Below, piece by piece: positions 43,724 through 54,430 of a stretch of 64,000 nt of DNA (positions within the stretch are counted from its first letter, which is position 1; each line of letters opens with the position of its first letter). The position numbers were made by a program, and so were the translations under genes. Source of the stretch: an uncultured Gammaproteobacteria bacterium. GTDB taxonomy: Bacteria; Pseudomonadota; Gammaproteobacteria; Pseudomonadales; Pseudohongiellaceae. Location of the stretch: positions 1 through 64,000 of the forward strand of contig CAINTJ010000102.1 in assembly GCA_903853385.1 (NCBI GenBank), written 5' to 3'. The notes beneath the pieces were generated by a model that saw only the letters and a program-made list of their open reading frames with translations, made no database searches and was not told the origin of the DNA.

Positions 43724-45205
43724 ATGGAACCAAACGAAAGCCCTAACATAGAACCAATCCAGGACACTTCTGCAGTCGCGCCCATTGAGCCGATTGCGTC
43801 AATTGAACCAGCTGCCTCCATTGAGTCAATTGAATCCATTGAATCCATTGAATCCATTGAATCGATTGAATCGATTGAATCGATTGCACCAGTCAGCCTG
43901 CCGCCCAATGCGATGAGCAATGTCAGGTTCCGCGATTTCAACTTGCCGGAACCTTTGCTGAAGGCCTTTGACGACCTTGGTTTCGAATACTGCACCCCCA
44001 TCCAGGCGCAAAGCATTCCGATCACGCTGCAAGGCCACGATGTCACCGGCAAGGCCCAGACCGGCACCGGCAAAACCGCGGCTTTTCTCACCGCCATCAT
44101 CAACGATCTGCTCAACAATCCGCTCGATGAAGAGCGTTATATCGGTGAGCCGCGCGCTTTGATCATCGCCCCCACACGCGAACTGGTGATGCAAATCGCC
44201 AAGGACGCCAAGTTGCTGCTCAAATACACTGATCTGAAACTGGTCACGCTGGTGGGTGGCATGGATTACCAGAAGCAGCAGCAGGATCTGGAGCGTGGAC
44301 TGGTCGACATCGTGGTGGCAACACCGGGCCGGCTTATCGACTTCATGGGCAACAAGGCCATCTGGCTGGGTCTGGTGGAAATGCTGGTGATAGATGAAGC
44401 CGACCGCATGCTCGACATGGGCTTTATTCCTCAGGTCAGGCAGATCATCGCGCAAACGCCACGCAAGGAAAACCGGCAGACCATGCTGTTCAGTGCGACC
44501 TTTACCGATGACATCCTGACGCTGGCCGAGCGCTGGGCGCTGGATCCGATCAAGGTGGAGGTATCCTCGCCGCGTCAGACCACCGACAACGTCAAACAGC
44601 TGGTTTATCTGGTGACGACCGACCAGAAATATCCTTTGTTGTACAACCTGATCAAGAGCGAGGAAGGCGAGCGCGTGATTGTGTTTACCAATCGGCGTGA
44701 CCAGGCCCGCAAACTGGCGGACAACCTGCATCGCAACGGCATCAACGTGGGGCTGTTGTCAGGTGAAGTTTCCCAGCCCAAGCGCGTGCGCACGCTGGAA
44801 GAGTTCCGCACCGCCGAAATCCAGGTGTTGGTGGCAACTGATGTGGCTGGTCGTGGCCTGCACATTGATGACATCTCGCATGTGGTCAATTTCACGTTGC
44901 CGGAAGAGCCGGAAGATTATGTGCACCGCATTGGCCGCACTGGTCGCGCTGGTGCGCTGGGCACTTCCATCAGTTTTGCCTGTGAAGATGACTCCTTCCT
45001 GCTGCCTGGCATCGAAGCCAAGATCGGCATGAAGCTGCCCTGTGAACATCCGACGCCGGAAATGCTGGTAACACCGCCGCCTTTCACGCTGCCCACCAAA
45101 TTCAAGGCAGAGCCGATGGAAGCTGGACGCAGCCGCGGCGGTAGTGGCAGCAGCGGTGGCAGTCGTGGTGGTTCGCGCGATCGCGGCAGACCGCCGCGCA
45201 GATAA
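43724..45205 (+). CDS. rhlB: DEAD-box RNA helicase, RhlB-like, with an N-terminal Ser-Ile-Glu repeat
   Basis: An ATP-dependent RNA helicase, 493 residues from ATG 43724. From residue 64 it follows Rhl[21 protein letters not shown], the Q motif [23 protein letters not shown] (motif I), PTRELVMQ (Ia), [13 protein letters not shown] (II, DEAD), FSATF (III), [20 protein letters not shown] (V) and [12 protein letters not shown] (VI). The first 60 residues are acidic and include seven Ser-Ile-Glu units from 9-base DNA repeats. The C-terminus is Gly/Arg/Ser-rich. An alternative start at MSNVRFRDF (43913) would drop the repeat. Confidence 0.92.
   Translation: MEPNESPNIEPIQDTSAVAPIEPIASIEPAASIESIESIESIESIESIESIESIAPVSLPPNAMSNVRFRDFNLPEPLLKAFDDLGFEYCTPIQAQSIPITLQGHDVTGKAQTGTGKTAAFLTAIINDLLNNPLDEERYIGEPRALIIAPTRELVMQIAKDAKLLLKYTDLKLVTLVGGMDYQKQQQDLERGLVDIVVATPGRLIDFMGNKAIWLGLVEMLVIDEADRMLDMGFIPQVRQIIAQTPRKENRQTMLFSATFTDDILTLAERWALDPIKVEVSSPRQTTDNVKQLVYLVTTDQKYPLLYNLIKSEEGERVIVFTNRRDQARKLADNLHRNGINVGLLSGEVSQPKRVRTLEEFRTAEIQVLVATDVAGRGLHIDDISHVVNFTLPEEPEDYVHRIGRTGRAGALGTSISFACEDDSFLLPGIEAKIGMKLPCEHPTPEMLVTPPPFTLPTKFKAEPMEAGRSRGGSGSSGGSRGGSRDRGRPPRR
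43817..43888 (+). repeat. 9-base tandem repeat encoding Ser-Ile-Glu units
   Basis: Seven copies of TC[A/C/G]ATTGA[A/G] run from 43817 to 43879, with an eighth that ends in GCA. Copy changes keep the frame, so the length of the helicase N-terminus could vary between strains. Confidence 0.9.
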
Positions 45206-45259
45206 AGCTGCAGGTTAAATGATGGATCAAAAACCGCTGGCTGAGTGATTGACGCTCAG

Positions 45260-45634
45260 CTAGCCGGCTTGCAGCAGATTACGGGTCCAGAACTCGATGC
45301 GGGTTCCTTCCGGATCATGCACGTAGAAATAAGGCGCCCGCCAACCCTGGGCGCGGATTTCGGTCGTGGCAATCTTGTGCCCGGCAAACAAAACATGCAC
45401 GGCCGGCAAATCCTCCACAAAGAATGAAAACGTCAATCCCGCGCCATCGCCTGGCGCGATCGTGCAGCGGGTTGCATCCGCAATACTCACATGCGCCGCC
45501 CCGTTCACGCTGAATTCCATGAACCAGTCATCCTTCTGGAAACTGATGTCGAGCTTCAACACATCGCGGTAGAAGTGGCGGCTGCGTTCCCAGTGACGAC
45601 AGTAGAGGATGGTGTTGGCGGCGAGGATTTTCAT
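45260..45634 (-). CDS. VOC-superfamily (glyoxalase-like) protein
   Basis: A 124-residue protein of the vicinal oxygen chelate fold. The N-terminal half has NTILYCRHWERSRHFYRDVL and WFMEFSVNGAAHVSIAD; the C-terminal half has FFVEDLPAVHVLFAGHKIAT and FYVHDPEGTRIEFWTRN, the usual VOC ending with a metal-binding Glu. Substrate unknown; many VOC proteins are lyases, dioxygenases or resistance proteins. It converges with the helicase gene, 54 bases away. Confidence 0.85.
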   Translation of the reverse strand: MKILAANTILYCRHWERSRHFYRDVLKLDISFQKDDWFMEFSVNGAAHVSIADATRCTIAPGDGAGLTFSFFVEDLPAVHVLFAGHKIATTEIRAQGWRAPYFYVHDPEGTRIEFWTRNLLQAG

Positions 45635-45672
45635 GCTGTATCCCTCTGATCCTGGCGAAAGCCGGTTGCTGG

Positions 45673-45987
45673 TTAAAGAGCGCCGGCGTTGTTCAGTATC
45701 CTGGCGTAGTCACTGCCATGACGATGTTCAGCAACCAGTTGGACTATGGTCTTGCCACTGGGACCGGGTTCATTGAGATTGCGGCCGGCTGCCACAAAAA
45801 ACGCAATAAAGCGCGCAAATGCATCCGGCTCCATGCCGCGATAGGCTTTCAGCAATACGTGATAATCAGCAGGTTCACCGGCTACTGGCTGCAGATGCAG
45901 GAACGCCTGGATACGCTCGTCACTCCACCATTCATCGGTGACTGCAAGCTGGGTGCGGGCGGCGCCGGTCTTTTTTTCGGATTTCAT
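45673..45987 (-). CDS. PA4642-family protein
   Basis: A 104-residue soluble protein matching a family of unknown role named for Pseudomonas PA4642. Visible: VTDEWWSDERIQAFLHLQPV, HVLLKAYRGMEPDAFARFIA, FFVAAGRNLNEPGPSG and IVQLVAEHRHGSDYARIL. It is seven bases upstream from gatB's 3' end side on the same strand, following gatB in transcription. It may be co-transcribed with gatCAB. Confidence 0.82.
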   Translation of the reverse strand: MKSEKKTGAARTQLAVTDEWWSDERIQAFLHLQPVAGEPADYHVLLKAYRGMEPDAFARFIAFFVAAGRNLNEPGPSGKTIVQLVAEHRHGSDYARILNNAGAL

Positions 45988-45994
45988 GGTTGCT

Positions 45995-47428
45995 TCACTT
46001 CTTCAATTTGTTGAGCAGGATGTCATTCACCTGCGCCGGATTGGCCTTGCCCTTGCTCTCTTTCATCACCTGGCCGACAAAAAAGGTAAACACTTTGTCC
46101 TGCCCGCTGCGATATTGTTCGAGCTGCTTCGGATTGGCAGCGATGATTGTGTCGATCAGTTTTTCAATCGCACCGCTGTCGGTCACTTGCTTGAGGCCTT
46201 TGCTTTCGATGATCGTGTCGGCACTGCCTTCGCCGTTAATCATCGCTTCAAACACGGTCTTGGCGATCTTGCTGGAGATGGTGTTGTCCTTGATGCGGCT
46301 GATCAGGCCGGCGAGGGCGTGGGCGCTGACCGGGCTGTGTGCGATATCGAGTTCTGATTTGTGCAGCACCGATTGCAGATCACCCATCACCCAGTTGGCA
46401 GATAGCTTGGCATCGCCGCAGGCATTGGCAACCACTTCAAAGAAATCCGCTGTGGCACGGTCTGCTGATAGCACGTCGGCATCGTAGTCGCTGAGGCCAT
46501 AATGGCTCTGGAATCGTTGGCTTTTGAGGTCGGGCAGCTCCGGCAACGTGGTTTTCACTGCGGCGATAAATGCGTCATCAATCACTACCGGCAGCAGGTC
46601 AGGCTCGGGGAAATAACGGTAATCATTGGCTACTTCCTTGCTGCGCATTGAGCGGGTTTCATTCCGGTCGGGATCGTACAGGCGGGTTTCCTGAATGATG
46701 CGGCCACCGTCTTCGAGGATGTCAATCTGGCGCTGGGCTTCTATCAGGATGGCTTTCTCGACAAAACGGAACGAGTTGATGTTCTTGATTTCGGCACGCG
46801 TACCAAACTTGCTGTCGCCTTGCTGTCGCACGGAAACGTTGGCATCACAGCGCATGGAGCCCTGTGACATGTCGCCATCGGAAATGCCGAGATAAAGTAT
46901 CAATGAATGCAGCTTCTTCAGGTAGGCGACCGCTTCTTTGGCGCTGCGCAATTCCGGCTCGGAAACGATTTCCAGCAGCGGGGTACCGGCACGGTTGAGA
47001 TCAATGCCGGTGTCATTGGGAAACAGTTCATGCAGGGATTTGCCGGCATCTTCTTCCAGATGGGCACGTGTGACGCCAATGGTTCTGCTGGTGCCGTCAT
47101 CAAGCGTGATCGTCAACGAGCCTTTGCCGACGATCGGATGATCAAGCTGGCTGGTCTGATACCCTTTGGGCAAATCCGGGTAAAAATAGTTTTTGCGGTC
47201 AAATACCGATTTTTTCCCAATATGGGCGCCAATGGCCAGGCCGAATTTCACGGCCATGCGCAGCGCCTCGCCATTCAACACCGGCAAGGTGCCCGGCAGT
47301 GCCAGATCAAAGACATTGGCTTGTGTATTGGGTTCGGCGCCAAAAGTGGTGGCAGAACCCGAAAATAATTTGGATTTGGTAGCGAGCTGTACATGCACTT
47401 CCAGCCCGATGACGGTTTCCCATGCCAT
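45995..47428 (-). CDS. gatB: Asp-tRNA(Asn)/Glu-tRNA(Gln) amidotransferase subunit B
   Basis: Subunit B of GatCAB, which converts Glu-tRNA(Gln) and Asp-tRNA(Asn) to the amidated forms. 477 residues from [50 protein letters not shown] and [14 protein letters not shown] are diagnostic; the C-terminal YqeY-like domain ends [11 protein letters not shown]. The start at 47428 replaces a longer non-homologous frame. It follows gatA by 22 bases. Confidence 0.96.
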   Translation of the reverse strand: MAWETVIGLEVHVQLATKSKLFSGSATTFGAEPNTQANVFDLALPGTLPVLNGEALRMAVKFGLAIGAHIGKKSVFDRKNYFYPDLPKGYQTSQLDHPIVGKGSLTITLDDGTSRTIGVTRAHLEEDAGKSLHELFPNDTGIDLNRAGTPLLEIVSEPELRSAKEAVAYLKKLHSLILYLGISDGDMSQGSMRCDANVSVRQQGDSKFGTRAEIKNINSFRFVEKAILIEAQRQIDILEDGGRIIQETRLYDPDRNETRSMRSKEVANDYRYFPEPDLLPVVIDDAFIAAVKTTLPELPDLKSQRFQSHYGLSDYDADVLSADRATADFFEVVANACGDAKLSANWVMGDLQSVLHKSELDIAHSPVSAHALAGLISRIKDNTISSKIAKTVFEAMINGEGSADTIIESKGLKQVTDSGAIEKLIDTIIAANPKQLEQYRSGQDKVFTFFVGQVMKESKGKANPAQVNDILLNKLKK

Positions 47429-47450
47429 GGTTTTGTCTCCTGATGCTCTG

Positions 47451-48932
47451 CTACACGCCGGGCGTGTGGGTATGCCAGTCAGTCGCCTGCTGGAAGCGAT
47501 GGGCAAGGTTGAGAAGCTGAGCTTCGGAAAAGTCGCGACCGACTATTTGCAAGCCGATTGGCAACCCGTTCACCAGGCCGGCTGGTACCGATAAGCCTGG
47601 CAGTCCGGCCAGGTTGACGGCGATGGTGTAGATATCTTCGAGATACATCGTTACCGGGTCCTTGGTTTTGGAGCCCAGCGGAAATGCCGTGTGCGGTGAG
47701 GTTGGCCCCATGATCACGTCGACTTCCCGGAATGCGCGATCGAAGTCGTCCTTGATCAGTCGGCGCACTTTCTGGGCCTTGATGTAGTAGGCATCGTAAT
47801 AACCGGCTGACAGCGCGTAGGTGCCGATCATGATGCGGCGCTTTACTTCATCGCCGAAACCTTCGCCACGGGTGCGTTTGTACATATCCTCCAGATCCAC
47901 CGGTTTGTCGCAGCGGTAGCCGAAGCGCACGCCGTCATAACGTGACAGGTTGGCCGAGGCTTCTGCCGGCGCCAGCACGTAATAGGCCGAAACCGACAAA
48001 TGGCTGTTGTCGAGACTGATTTCCTTCAGCACCGCGCCCTGTTTCTCGAATTCGCTGAGTGCGGCGCGAATCTGTTTTTCCACTTCCGGATTGAGCCCGA
48101 CTGCGAAATGCTGCTTGGGCAAGCCGATGCGCAAGCCTTTCAGCGGTTGATCGAGCGTAGCCAGATAATCCGGCACCGGCACATCAACGCTGGTGGAATC
48201 CTTCGGATCAAAACCGGACATCATCTGCATCAGGATCGCAGCATCTTCAGCGCTGCGGGTCAGTACGCCGGCCTGGTCAAGGCTGGAGGCAAACGCGATC
48301 ATGCCCCAGCGTGACACCCGGCCATAGGTGGGCTTGATGCCGGTGAGACCGCAAAAAGAGGCGGGTTGGCGGATGGAGCCGCCGGTATCGGTGGCTGTGG
48401 CGGCCGGGCACAGGTGGGCCGCTACCGCCGCCGCTGAGCCACCTGAGGAGCCGCCAGGCACCAACGTGTGATTCCATGGGTTCTTCACCGGTCCATACCA
48501 GGAAGTTTCATTGGATGAACCCATCGCAAACTCGTCCATATTGGTCTTGCCCAGCATCACCATGCCGGCCTGGCGCATTTTTTCGACCACGGTGGCGTCG
48601 TAAGGAGCGATAAAGTTGTCGAGCATGCGGGAGCCGCAGGCGGTGCGGACGCCGCTAGTGCAGAAAATGTCCTTATGGGCGAACGGGATGCCGGCATAGG
48701 GGGCGGCAGTACCGGCCGCCCTGGCCTGGTCGGCAGCCTGTGCCTGCGCCAGCGCCTGTTCACCGGTAACGGTGACATAGGCATTCAATTCGGGATTGTG
48801 CTGGTCAATGCGCTCGAGATAGGCCCGGGTAAGCTCAACACTGGTGAAATCCTTGCGTGCGAGCGAGCGTGCCAGTTCGGCAACACCTTGTTTCAATGCG
48901 TCATTCATCTTGGGGGTCATTTCACTAGTCAT
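47451..48932 (-). CDS. gatA: Asp-tRNA(Asn)/Glu-tRNA(Gln) amidotransferase subunit A
   Basis: The glutaminase/amidase subunit of GatCAB. 493 residues with the amidase-signature Ser-cis-Ser-Lys triad: the Lys in [18 protein letters not shown], and the two Ser in [15 protein letters not shown] and [17 protein letters not shown]. Ammonia from Gln is passed to GatB. Three ATGs lie close together at the start; 48932 is chosen since GGAG lies about nine bases before. It is five bases past gatC. Confidence 0.96.
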   Translation of the reverse strand: MTSEMTPKMNDALKQGVAELARSLARKDFTSVELTRAYLERIDQHNPELNAYVTVTGEQALAQAQAADQARAAGTAAPYAGIPFAHKDIFCTSGVRTACGSRMLDNFIAPYDATVVEKMRQAGMVMLGKTNMDEFAMGSSNETSWYGPVKNPWNHTLVPGGSSGGSAAAVAAHLCPAATATDTGGSIRQPASFCGLTGIKPTYGRVSRWGMIAFASSLDQAGVLTRSAEDAAILMQMMSGFDPKDSTSVDVPVPDYLATLDQPLKGLRIGLPKQHFAVGLNPEVEKQIRAALSEFEKQGAVLKEISLDNSHLSVSAYYVLAPAEASANLSRYDGVRFGYRCDKPVDLEDMYKRTRGEGFGDEVKRRIMIGTYALSAGYYDAYYIKAQKVRRLIKDDFDRAFREVDVIMGPTSPHTAFPLGSKTKDPVTMYLEDIYTIAVNLAGLPGLSVPAGLVNGLPIGLQIVGRDFSEAQLLNLAHRFQQATDWHTHTPGV

Positions 48933-48937
48933 CGGCC

Positions 48938-49225
48938 TTACTCCAGCACCTTAGGCACCAGGAACAGCCCCTGGTCGACACTTGGGGCCAGTTTCAGCAG
49001 CAGATCGCGCTGGTTGGTTTCAGTGACCACATCGTCACGCAGGCGTTGCGAGGCATCAAAGCCGTGGGCAAGCGGCTCCACACCGGCGGTATCGACTGCC
49101 TGCATCTGGTCGATCATCGACAGAATATTGGTAATACGGCTGAGGGCTTCGCTTTGTTCGGCGGCCCCAAGTTGCAAGCGCGCCAGATGGGCGATATAAG
49201 CGATGTCCTTGAGTTCAAGAGCCAT
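48938..49225 (-). CDS. gatC: Asp-tRNA(Asn)/Glu-tRNA(Gln) amidotransferase subunit C
   Basis: The small assembly subunit of GatCAB, 95 residues from [40 protein letters not shown] and [20 protein letters not shown] match the family. A longer frame upstream has no homology. It is the first gene of gatCAB and diverges from mreB. Confidence 0.94.
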   Translation of the reverse strand: MALELKDIAYIAHLARLQLGAAEQSEALSRITNILSMIDQMQAVDTAGVEPLAHGFDASQRLRDDVVTETNQRDLLLKLAPSVDQGLFLVPKVLE

Positions 49226-49234
49226 GAGGGGTGA

Positions 49235-50446
<1,212 letters not shown>

Positions 50447-50473
50447 GAGGGTTAAACCTCGGGGCAGGTCACC

Positions 50474-51382
50474 ATAAAGTCGCTATTTGCTCAAACCAAT
50501 GCGCACGGCTACAAACTGGTGGGGCTGGCCCTGTTATCACTGGTCCTGATGTTTGCGGACAGTCGTTTCGACTTTCTGGGTCGTGTGCGTTATTACATCG
50601 CCATCGTTGTCACGCCTTTGCACCTGATGGCTGATTTGCCGTCGCGCACATCGGATGCTTTTCATAATTTCTTCAAAACCCGCACAGATCTCGAAGATGA
50701 CAACCTGCGCCTGCAGGATGAAATGCTGATGCTGCAATTCAAATTGCAGAAACTTGATCACCTGGACGCCGAAAACCAGCGACTCAACGAATTGCTGAAA
50801 GCCACTTACATCATTGATGACGTTGCCGTGCGGGCCCAGTTGCTGGGGGAATCACCGGATCCGTTTTCCAAGCGGGTCATTATCAACAAAGGCAGTAATG
50901 AAGGTGTTTTCATCGGGCAGCCGGTGATTGATGCCCACGGTTTGATGGGGCAAGTGGTGCAAGTGGAGCCTCTCACCAGCTGGGTGCTGCTGATTACCGA
51001 TCCCCTGCATGCGACCCCTGTGCAGGTGAATCGCAATGGACTGCGCGCCATTGCCGCCGGCACGTCGGACATTCTGCATCAGCTTATGCTCGAAAACGTG
51101 TCGATTACTGCGGATATCCAGGTGGGCGACGAATTGGTCACATCCGGGCTTGACCAGCGATTGCCGGCTGGTTATCCGGTAGGCGTGGTGAGCAGCGTCA
51201 AGAATGATCCCGGGCAGTCGTTTGCCAACATCAAGGTCACGCCAAGCGCTCAACTTGATCGGAGCCGCAATGTGCTGCTGTTGTTCAGCTCGGCAGAATC
51301 CAAAGCGGCCCGTGCCGCAGCGAAAATTGAAGCTAGTGGAAATGCGCTACAGCCGACGCCCCACGTAGAAGGCAGGCAGTAA
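50474..51382 (+). CDS. mreC: rod-shape protein MreC, probably starting at ATA
   Basis: A membrane-anchored periplasmic scaffold linking MreB to the elongasome. Translation in frame from 50474 reads (ATA)-KSLFAQTNAHGYKLVGLAL, which aligns with the usual M-K-P-[IL]-F start of MreC. AGG lies six bases before. No ATG, GTG or TTG exists in frame between the stop at 50453 and GTG at 50519; use of that GTG would remove 15 conserved N-terminal residues. The rest is normal: one membrane helix, coiled coil (NLRLQDEMLMLQFKLQKLDH) and beta domains VVIN-like (VIINKGSNEGVFIGQPVIDA). It overlaps mreD. Confidence 0.85.
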   Translation: MKSLFAQTNAHGYKLVGLALLSLVLMFADSRFDFLGRVRYYIAIVVTPLHLMADLPSRTSDAFHNFFKTRTDLEDDNLRLQDEMLMLQFKLQKLDHLDAENQRLNELLKATYIIDDVAVRAQLLGESPDPFSKRVIINKGSNEGVFIGQPVIDAHGLMGQVVQVEPLTSWVLLITDPLHATPVQVNRNGLRAIAAGTSDILHQLMLENVSITADIQVGDELVTSGLDQRLPAGYPVGVVSSVKNDPGQSFANIKVTPSAQLDRSRNVLLLFSSAESKAARAAAKIEASGNALQPTPHVEGRQ

Positions 51383-51879
51383 TGGTCGACATCAGCGGCA
51401 AATCCAGAAATATATGGGTCATCGTATTGTCATTGGTGTTTGCCGGTGTGCTGGCGATAGTGCCGATCCCGCTGTGGCTGGCACTGTGGCGCCCGGACTG
51501 GATAGCACTGACACTGATATATTGGGTAATTGCCTTGCCTCACCGCATTGGCATGGTAGCGGCATGGCTGGTAGGCCTGCTGGTCGATGTGCTGGAAGGC
51601 ACCCTGCTGGGCCTGCATGCAATCGTGCTCATGATGTCAGCCTATATTGCTCTCACGCTTTACCAGCGCCTGCGCATGTTCACGCCATTACAGCAGAGTC
51701 TGACCATCCTGATGCTGATTGGCGCAGGACAGCTTCTGATATTCTGGGTGCAGGCAGCTACCGGGCAGAATACTGCCGATAATCTTGCGTTTGTGCTTTC
51801 TTCAATGACCAGTGCGCTGCTATGGCCGCTGGTGTTTGTGTGCCTCCGGTTCTGTCGGCGTTCTTTCAATGTCGGCTGA
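51382..51879 (+). CDS. mreD: rod-shape-determining membrane protein MreD
   Basis: A 165-residue inner-membrane protein with about five to six helices, including WIALTLIYWVIALPHRIGMV and LVGLLVDVLEGTLLGLHAIV, the family signature. It works with MreB, MreC and PBP2/RodA. The start is coupled to mreC by TAATG. The PepSY gene begins only 16 bases later and may be read from the same transcript. Confidence 0.93.
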   Translation: MVDISGKSRNIWVIVLSLVFAGVLAIVPIPLWLALWRPDWIALTLIYWVIALPHRIGMVAAWLVGLLVDVLEGTLLGLHAIVLMMSAYIALTLYQRLRMFTPLQQSLTILMLIGAGQLLIFWVQAATGQNTADNLAFVLSSMTSALLWPLVFVCLRFCRRSFNVG

Positions 51880-51894
51880 CGGTTTGCGCAGGCT

Positions 51895-52794
51895 GTGCAG
51901 CCCATGACGGCCTGGCAGCGCTGGTTGCAGGCGCCCAACACACTGTGGTTGCGTCGCATGTTGTTTCAGGTGCATTTGTGGCTGGGCATCGGTTTCGGTG
52001 TGTACATCCTCATGCTGAGTCTGAGCGGCAGTGCAGTGGTGCTGCGGCCCCAGTTCAGCCGCTGGTTTGTTCACAACGAAGCGGCGTCTTCGCAAGAGCC
52101 GAGGCTCGAAGGCGGCCAGCTCGAAGCAAAAATTGCAGCAGCCTATGCCGGCTTCACGGTCAAACGCGTGGTGCCATCGACCAGAGGCCGGCGCGCCACC
52201 TATGTAGCGCTCGAACAGGATGGAGTGGAGTCAACACGGTATTTCGACCCGTACTCAGGACTTGATCTCGGCCCCACCTTCCCCTGGCCGGTTGCCAGTA
52301 TGGAGTGGCTGGTCAGTTTGCATGATGATCTCTTGCTGGGCCCTTATGGCAAGACGGTGAACGGCCTTGGAGGTGCGCTGTTGCTTGGCATGCTGGTAAC
52401 AGGTGTCATTCTTTGGTGGCAAGGCAAGCGGCGCTGGCAGGAAGGTCTTGTGATCAGTGCCAAAAGCCCGCGCAGTTTTATGTGGCAATTGCACAGTTTT
52501 GTCGGTTTTTGGGCCATATTTCTGCTTTTTGTCTGGGGAGTGACCGCAGTGTATTTTGCCTGGCCACAGCCGTTTGATGCGGTTATTGACTGGATGGATG
52601 ACAATCCGGCAGATGGTGACCGGCCTGACGCCTGGCTGCTGTTTCTGATACGCATGCACTTTGGCCGCTTTCGTGATGCGCTGTGGGCCAATATCCTGTG
52701 GATGTTGCTGGGCTTGTTGCCGGCGCTGTTGTATGTGTCGGGCTTTCTGCTGTGGTACCGACGCGTCCTGAAAAAACTTCCTGAAAAACTGTAG
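51895..52794 (+). CDS. PepSY-associated membrane protein, short form
   Basis: A 299-residue inner-membrane protein of the PepSY_TM type. Four hydrophobic regions: residues 22-50 (QVHLWLGIGFGVYILMLSLS), about 155-180, about 200-225 and 260-290. Conserved histidines lie in FQVHLWLG, SLHDDLLLG, LHSFVGF and RMHFGRF. Proteins of this group include ferric-siderophore and other reductases. GTG at 51895 is followed by ATG at 51904; either may start it. It is followed by a longer PepSY protein, suggesting a two-subunit unit. Confidence 0.8.
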   Translation: MQPMTAWQRWLQAPNTLWLRRMLFQVHLWLGIGFGVYILMLSLSGSAVVLRPQFSRWFVHNEAASSQEPRLEGGQLEAKIAAAYAGFTVKRVVPSTRGRRATYVALEQDGVESTRYFDPYSGLDLGPTFPWPVASMEWLVSLHDDLLLGPYGKTVNGLGGALLLGMLVTGVILWWQGKRRWQEGLVISAKSPRSFMWQLHSFVGFWAIFLLFVWGVTAVYFAWPQPFDAVIDWMDDNPADGDRPDAWLLFLIRMHFGRFRDALWANILWMLLGLLPALLYVSGFLLWYRRVLKKLPEKL

Positions 52795-52811
52795 TACACT
52801 CGTGCAAAGTG

Positions 52812-52829
52812 AATGTCAGACCTGACCCC
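52812..52829 (+). repeat. solitary REP-like half-site
   Basis: AATGTCAGACCTGACCCC lies between the two PepSY genes. TCAGACCTGACCCC-type ends resemble arms of REP elements in gammaproteobacteria, but the matching arm is absent, so it may be a remnant or chance. Confidence 0.35.
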
Positions 52830-52840
52830 AGCGTAGGCGT

Positions 52841-54430
52841 GTGCGTATTTTCAAATCAATTCTGATCCTGAGTCATCGCTACATCGGCATCCCGCTGAGC
52901 CTTTTTTTTGTGATGTGGTTTGTGTCGGGATTTTTCATGATCTACAGCGGTGGCATGCCGAAAGTTACCGACGACATGCAATTGGCTGGTGCCCAGCCGC
53001 TCGATCTCGCCCAGGTAAAAATCACTCCTGCCCAAGCAGCAGCAGTGGCTGGTTATGAGCCGCCAGCGGCTGTGCTGCGCACGATTCTGGGGCGGCCGGT
53101 CTATGAATTGGGTGACCCCGGCTATCACAGCAGCCTGGTCTATGCCGACACTGGCGAGCTGATGCAGCCGCTCACTTCCGCGCAGGGCGCAGAGCTGGCA
53201 AGCAGCTTTCTTTCCATTCCTGCATCACTGTTTCGTCTGCAACAGACCCTCGAAGACCATACTGACCAGTGGACATTTACTGTCGGACGCGATCTGCCGC
53301 TCTACCAATATGTGGTCGATGATGCTGCCGCCACACAAGTGTATGTCTCAGTCAATTCCGCCAGAGTGAGTACCTATACCACTCGCCAAAGCCGTGCACT
53401 GGCCTGGCTGGGCACAATACCGCACTGGCTGTATTTCGAAACCTTGCGCGACCACCAGCAGTTGTGGAATTCGGTGCTGGTGTGGTCGGCCGGTCTGGGT
53501 TGTGTGATGGCAGTGCTGGGTTTGGGTCTGGGATTTACCCAGTTCCGCACAGTGCGCCCTTTCGAATGGCGGCGCGCGATTCCCTATAAAGGGCTGATGC
53601 GCTGGCATTATTTGCTGGGCTCAGTGTTCGGCCTGGTAACGCTCACGTGGGTGTTCAGCGGCCTGGTATCAATGGAACCATGGGCCTGGACCCGTGTGCA
53701 GGGCTTGAAAGTGCCGCCAGGTACTTTGGCGGGCAGTGAGCTGAAACTGCAGGAATTCCAGTTGCCGGATATGCTGCAGTTGCAGTTATTGACCGGATCC
53801 CCCGTCAAACAGCTGGAATTTGCGCGCGTGCTGGGCGCGCCCTATTTCATTGCCGGCTTTGTGCCGGTCAAGGCAGATGTTGGCAGCAAGCGGGACAGGT
53901 TACACCAGCCTTACAATATCAACGGCCAGTTACAGGCTGCGGCGCTGATGGTGGATGCGCAGACCGGCCAGCAGCACCCGGGTTTTGATGCTGCCCGGCT
54001 GGTGTCTGCACTTGAAGCTGCCATAATGGATGCCAAGGTGACCGACAGCGCCATCCTCACTGACTATGACGATTATTACTATTCGCGGGGCAACCAGTTG
54101 CCGTTGCCGGTATTGCGCATCAAGTTCGATGATCCTGAACAGAGCTGGCTTTACGTGGATCCGGTACGCGGCAAACTGTTGTCACTGGTCCACAAGTGGA
54201 GCCGACTGGAGCGCTGGTTGTACAACGGCCTGCACAGTCTTGATTTTGCTTTCTGGTATCACCGGCGTCCCTTGTGGGACATTGGCATGCTGGTGTTGTT
54301 GAGCGGTGGACTGGGCACCAGTTTGCTCGGGCTGTATTTCGGCATGCGCCGCTTGAAAAATGATCTGGCACTGGTTGCCAATAAACTGTTCAGGAAAAAA
54401 TCTTCCAAGGGTGTGCCGTATGCAGCGTAG
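52841..54430 (+). CDS. PepSY domain membrane protein, long form
   Basis: A 529-residue inner-membrane protein with about four to five helices: an N-terminal one (SHRYIGIPLSLFFVMWFVSGF), central ones around residues 210-235 and 255-285, and a C-terminal one near 485-505. Between them are periplasmic PepSY-like domains such as QVKITPAQAAAVAGYEPPAA and ALMVDAQTGQQHPGF. Conserved His residues include SHRYIGIP, MRWHYLLGS, LHSLDFAFWYHRRPLWD. The start is GTG (VRIFKSILI). The gene overlaps the following sugar dehydrogenase gene by 11 bases. Together with the shorter PepSY protein it may form an electron-transfer or metal-reductase unit; this is inferred. Confidence 0.82.
   Translation: MRIFKSILILSHRYIGIPLSLFFVMWFVSGFFMIYSGGMPKVTDDMQLAGAQPLDLAQVKITPAQAAAVAGYEPPAAVLRTILGRPVYELGDPGYHSSLVYADTGELMQPLTSAQGAELASSFLSIPASLFRLQQTLEDHTDQWTFTVGRDLPLYQYVVDDAAATQVYVSVNSARVSTYTTRQSRALAWLGTIPHWLYFETLRDHQQLWNSVLVWSAGLGCVMAVLGLGLGFTQFRTVRPFEWRRAIPYKGLMRWHYLLGSVFGLVTLTWVFSGLVSMEPWAWTRVQGLKVPPGTLAGSELKLQEFQLPDMLQLQLLTGSPVKQLEFARVLGAPYFIAGFVPVKADVGSKRDRLHQPYNINGQLQAAALMVDAQTGQQHPGFDAARLVSALEAAIMDAKVTDSAILTDYDDYYYSRGNQLPLPVLRIKFDDPEQSWLYVDPVRGKLLSLVHKWSRLERWLYNGLHSLDFAFWYHRRPLWDIGMLVLLSGGLGTSLLGLYFGMRRLKNDLALVANKLFRKKSSKGVPYAA

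Noticed and set aside
43817-43888. The 9-base repeat as a CRISPR-like array.
   Set aside because: Units are contiguous with no spacers and lie inside a reading frame.
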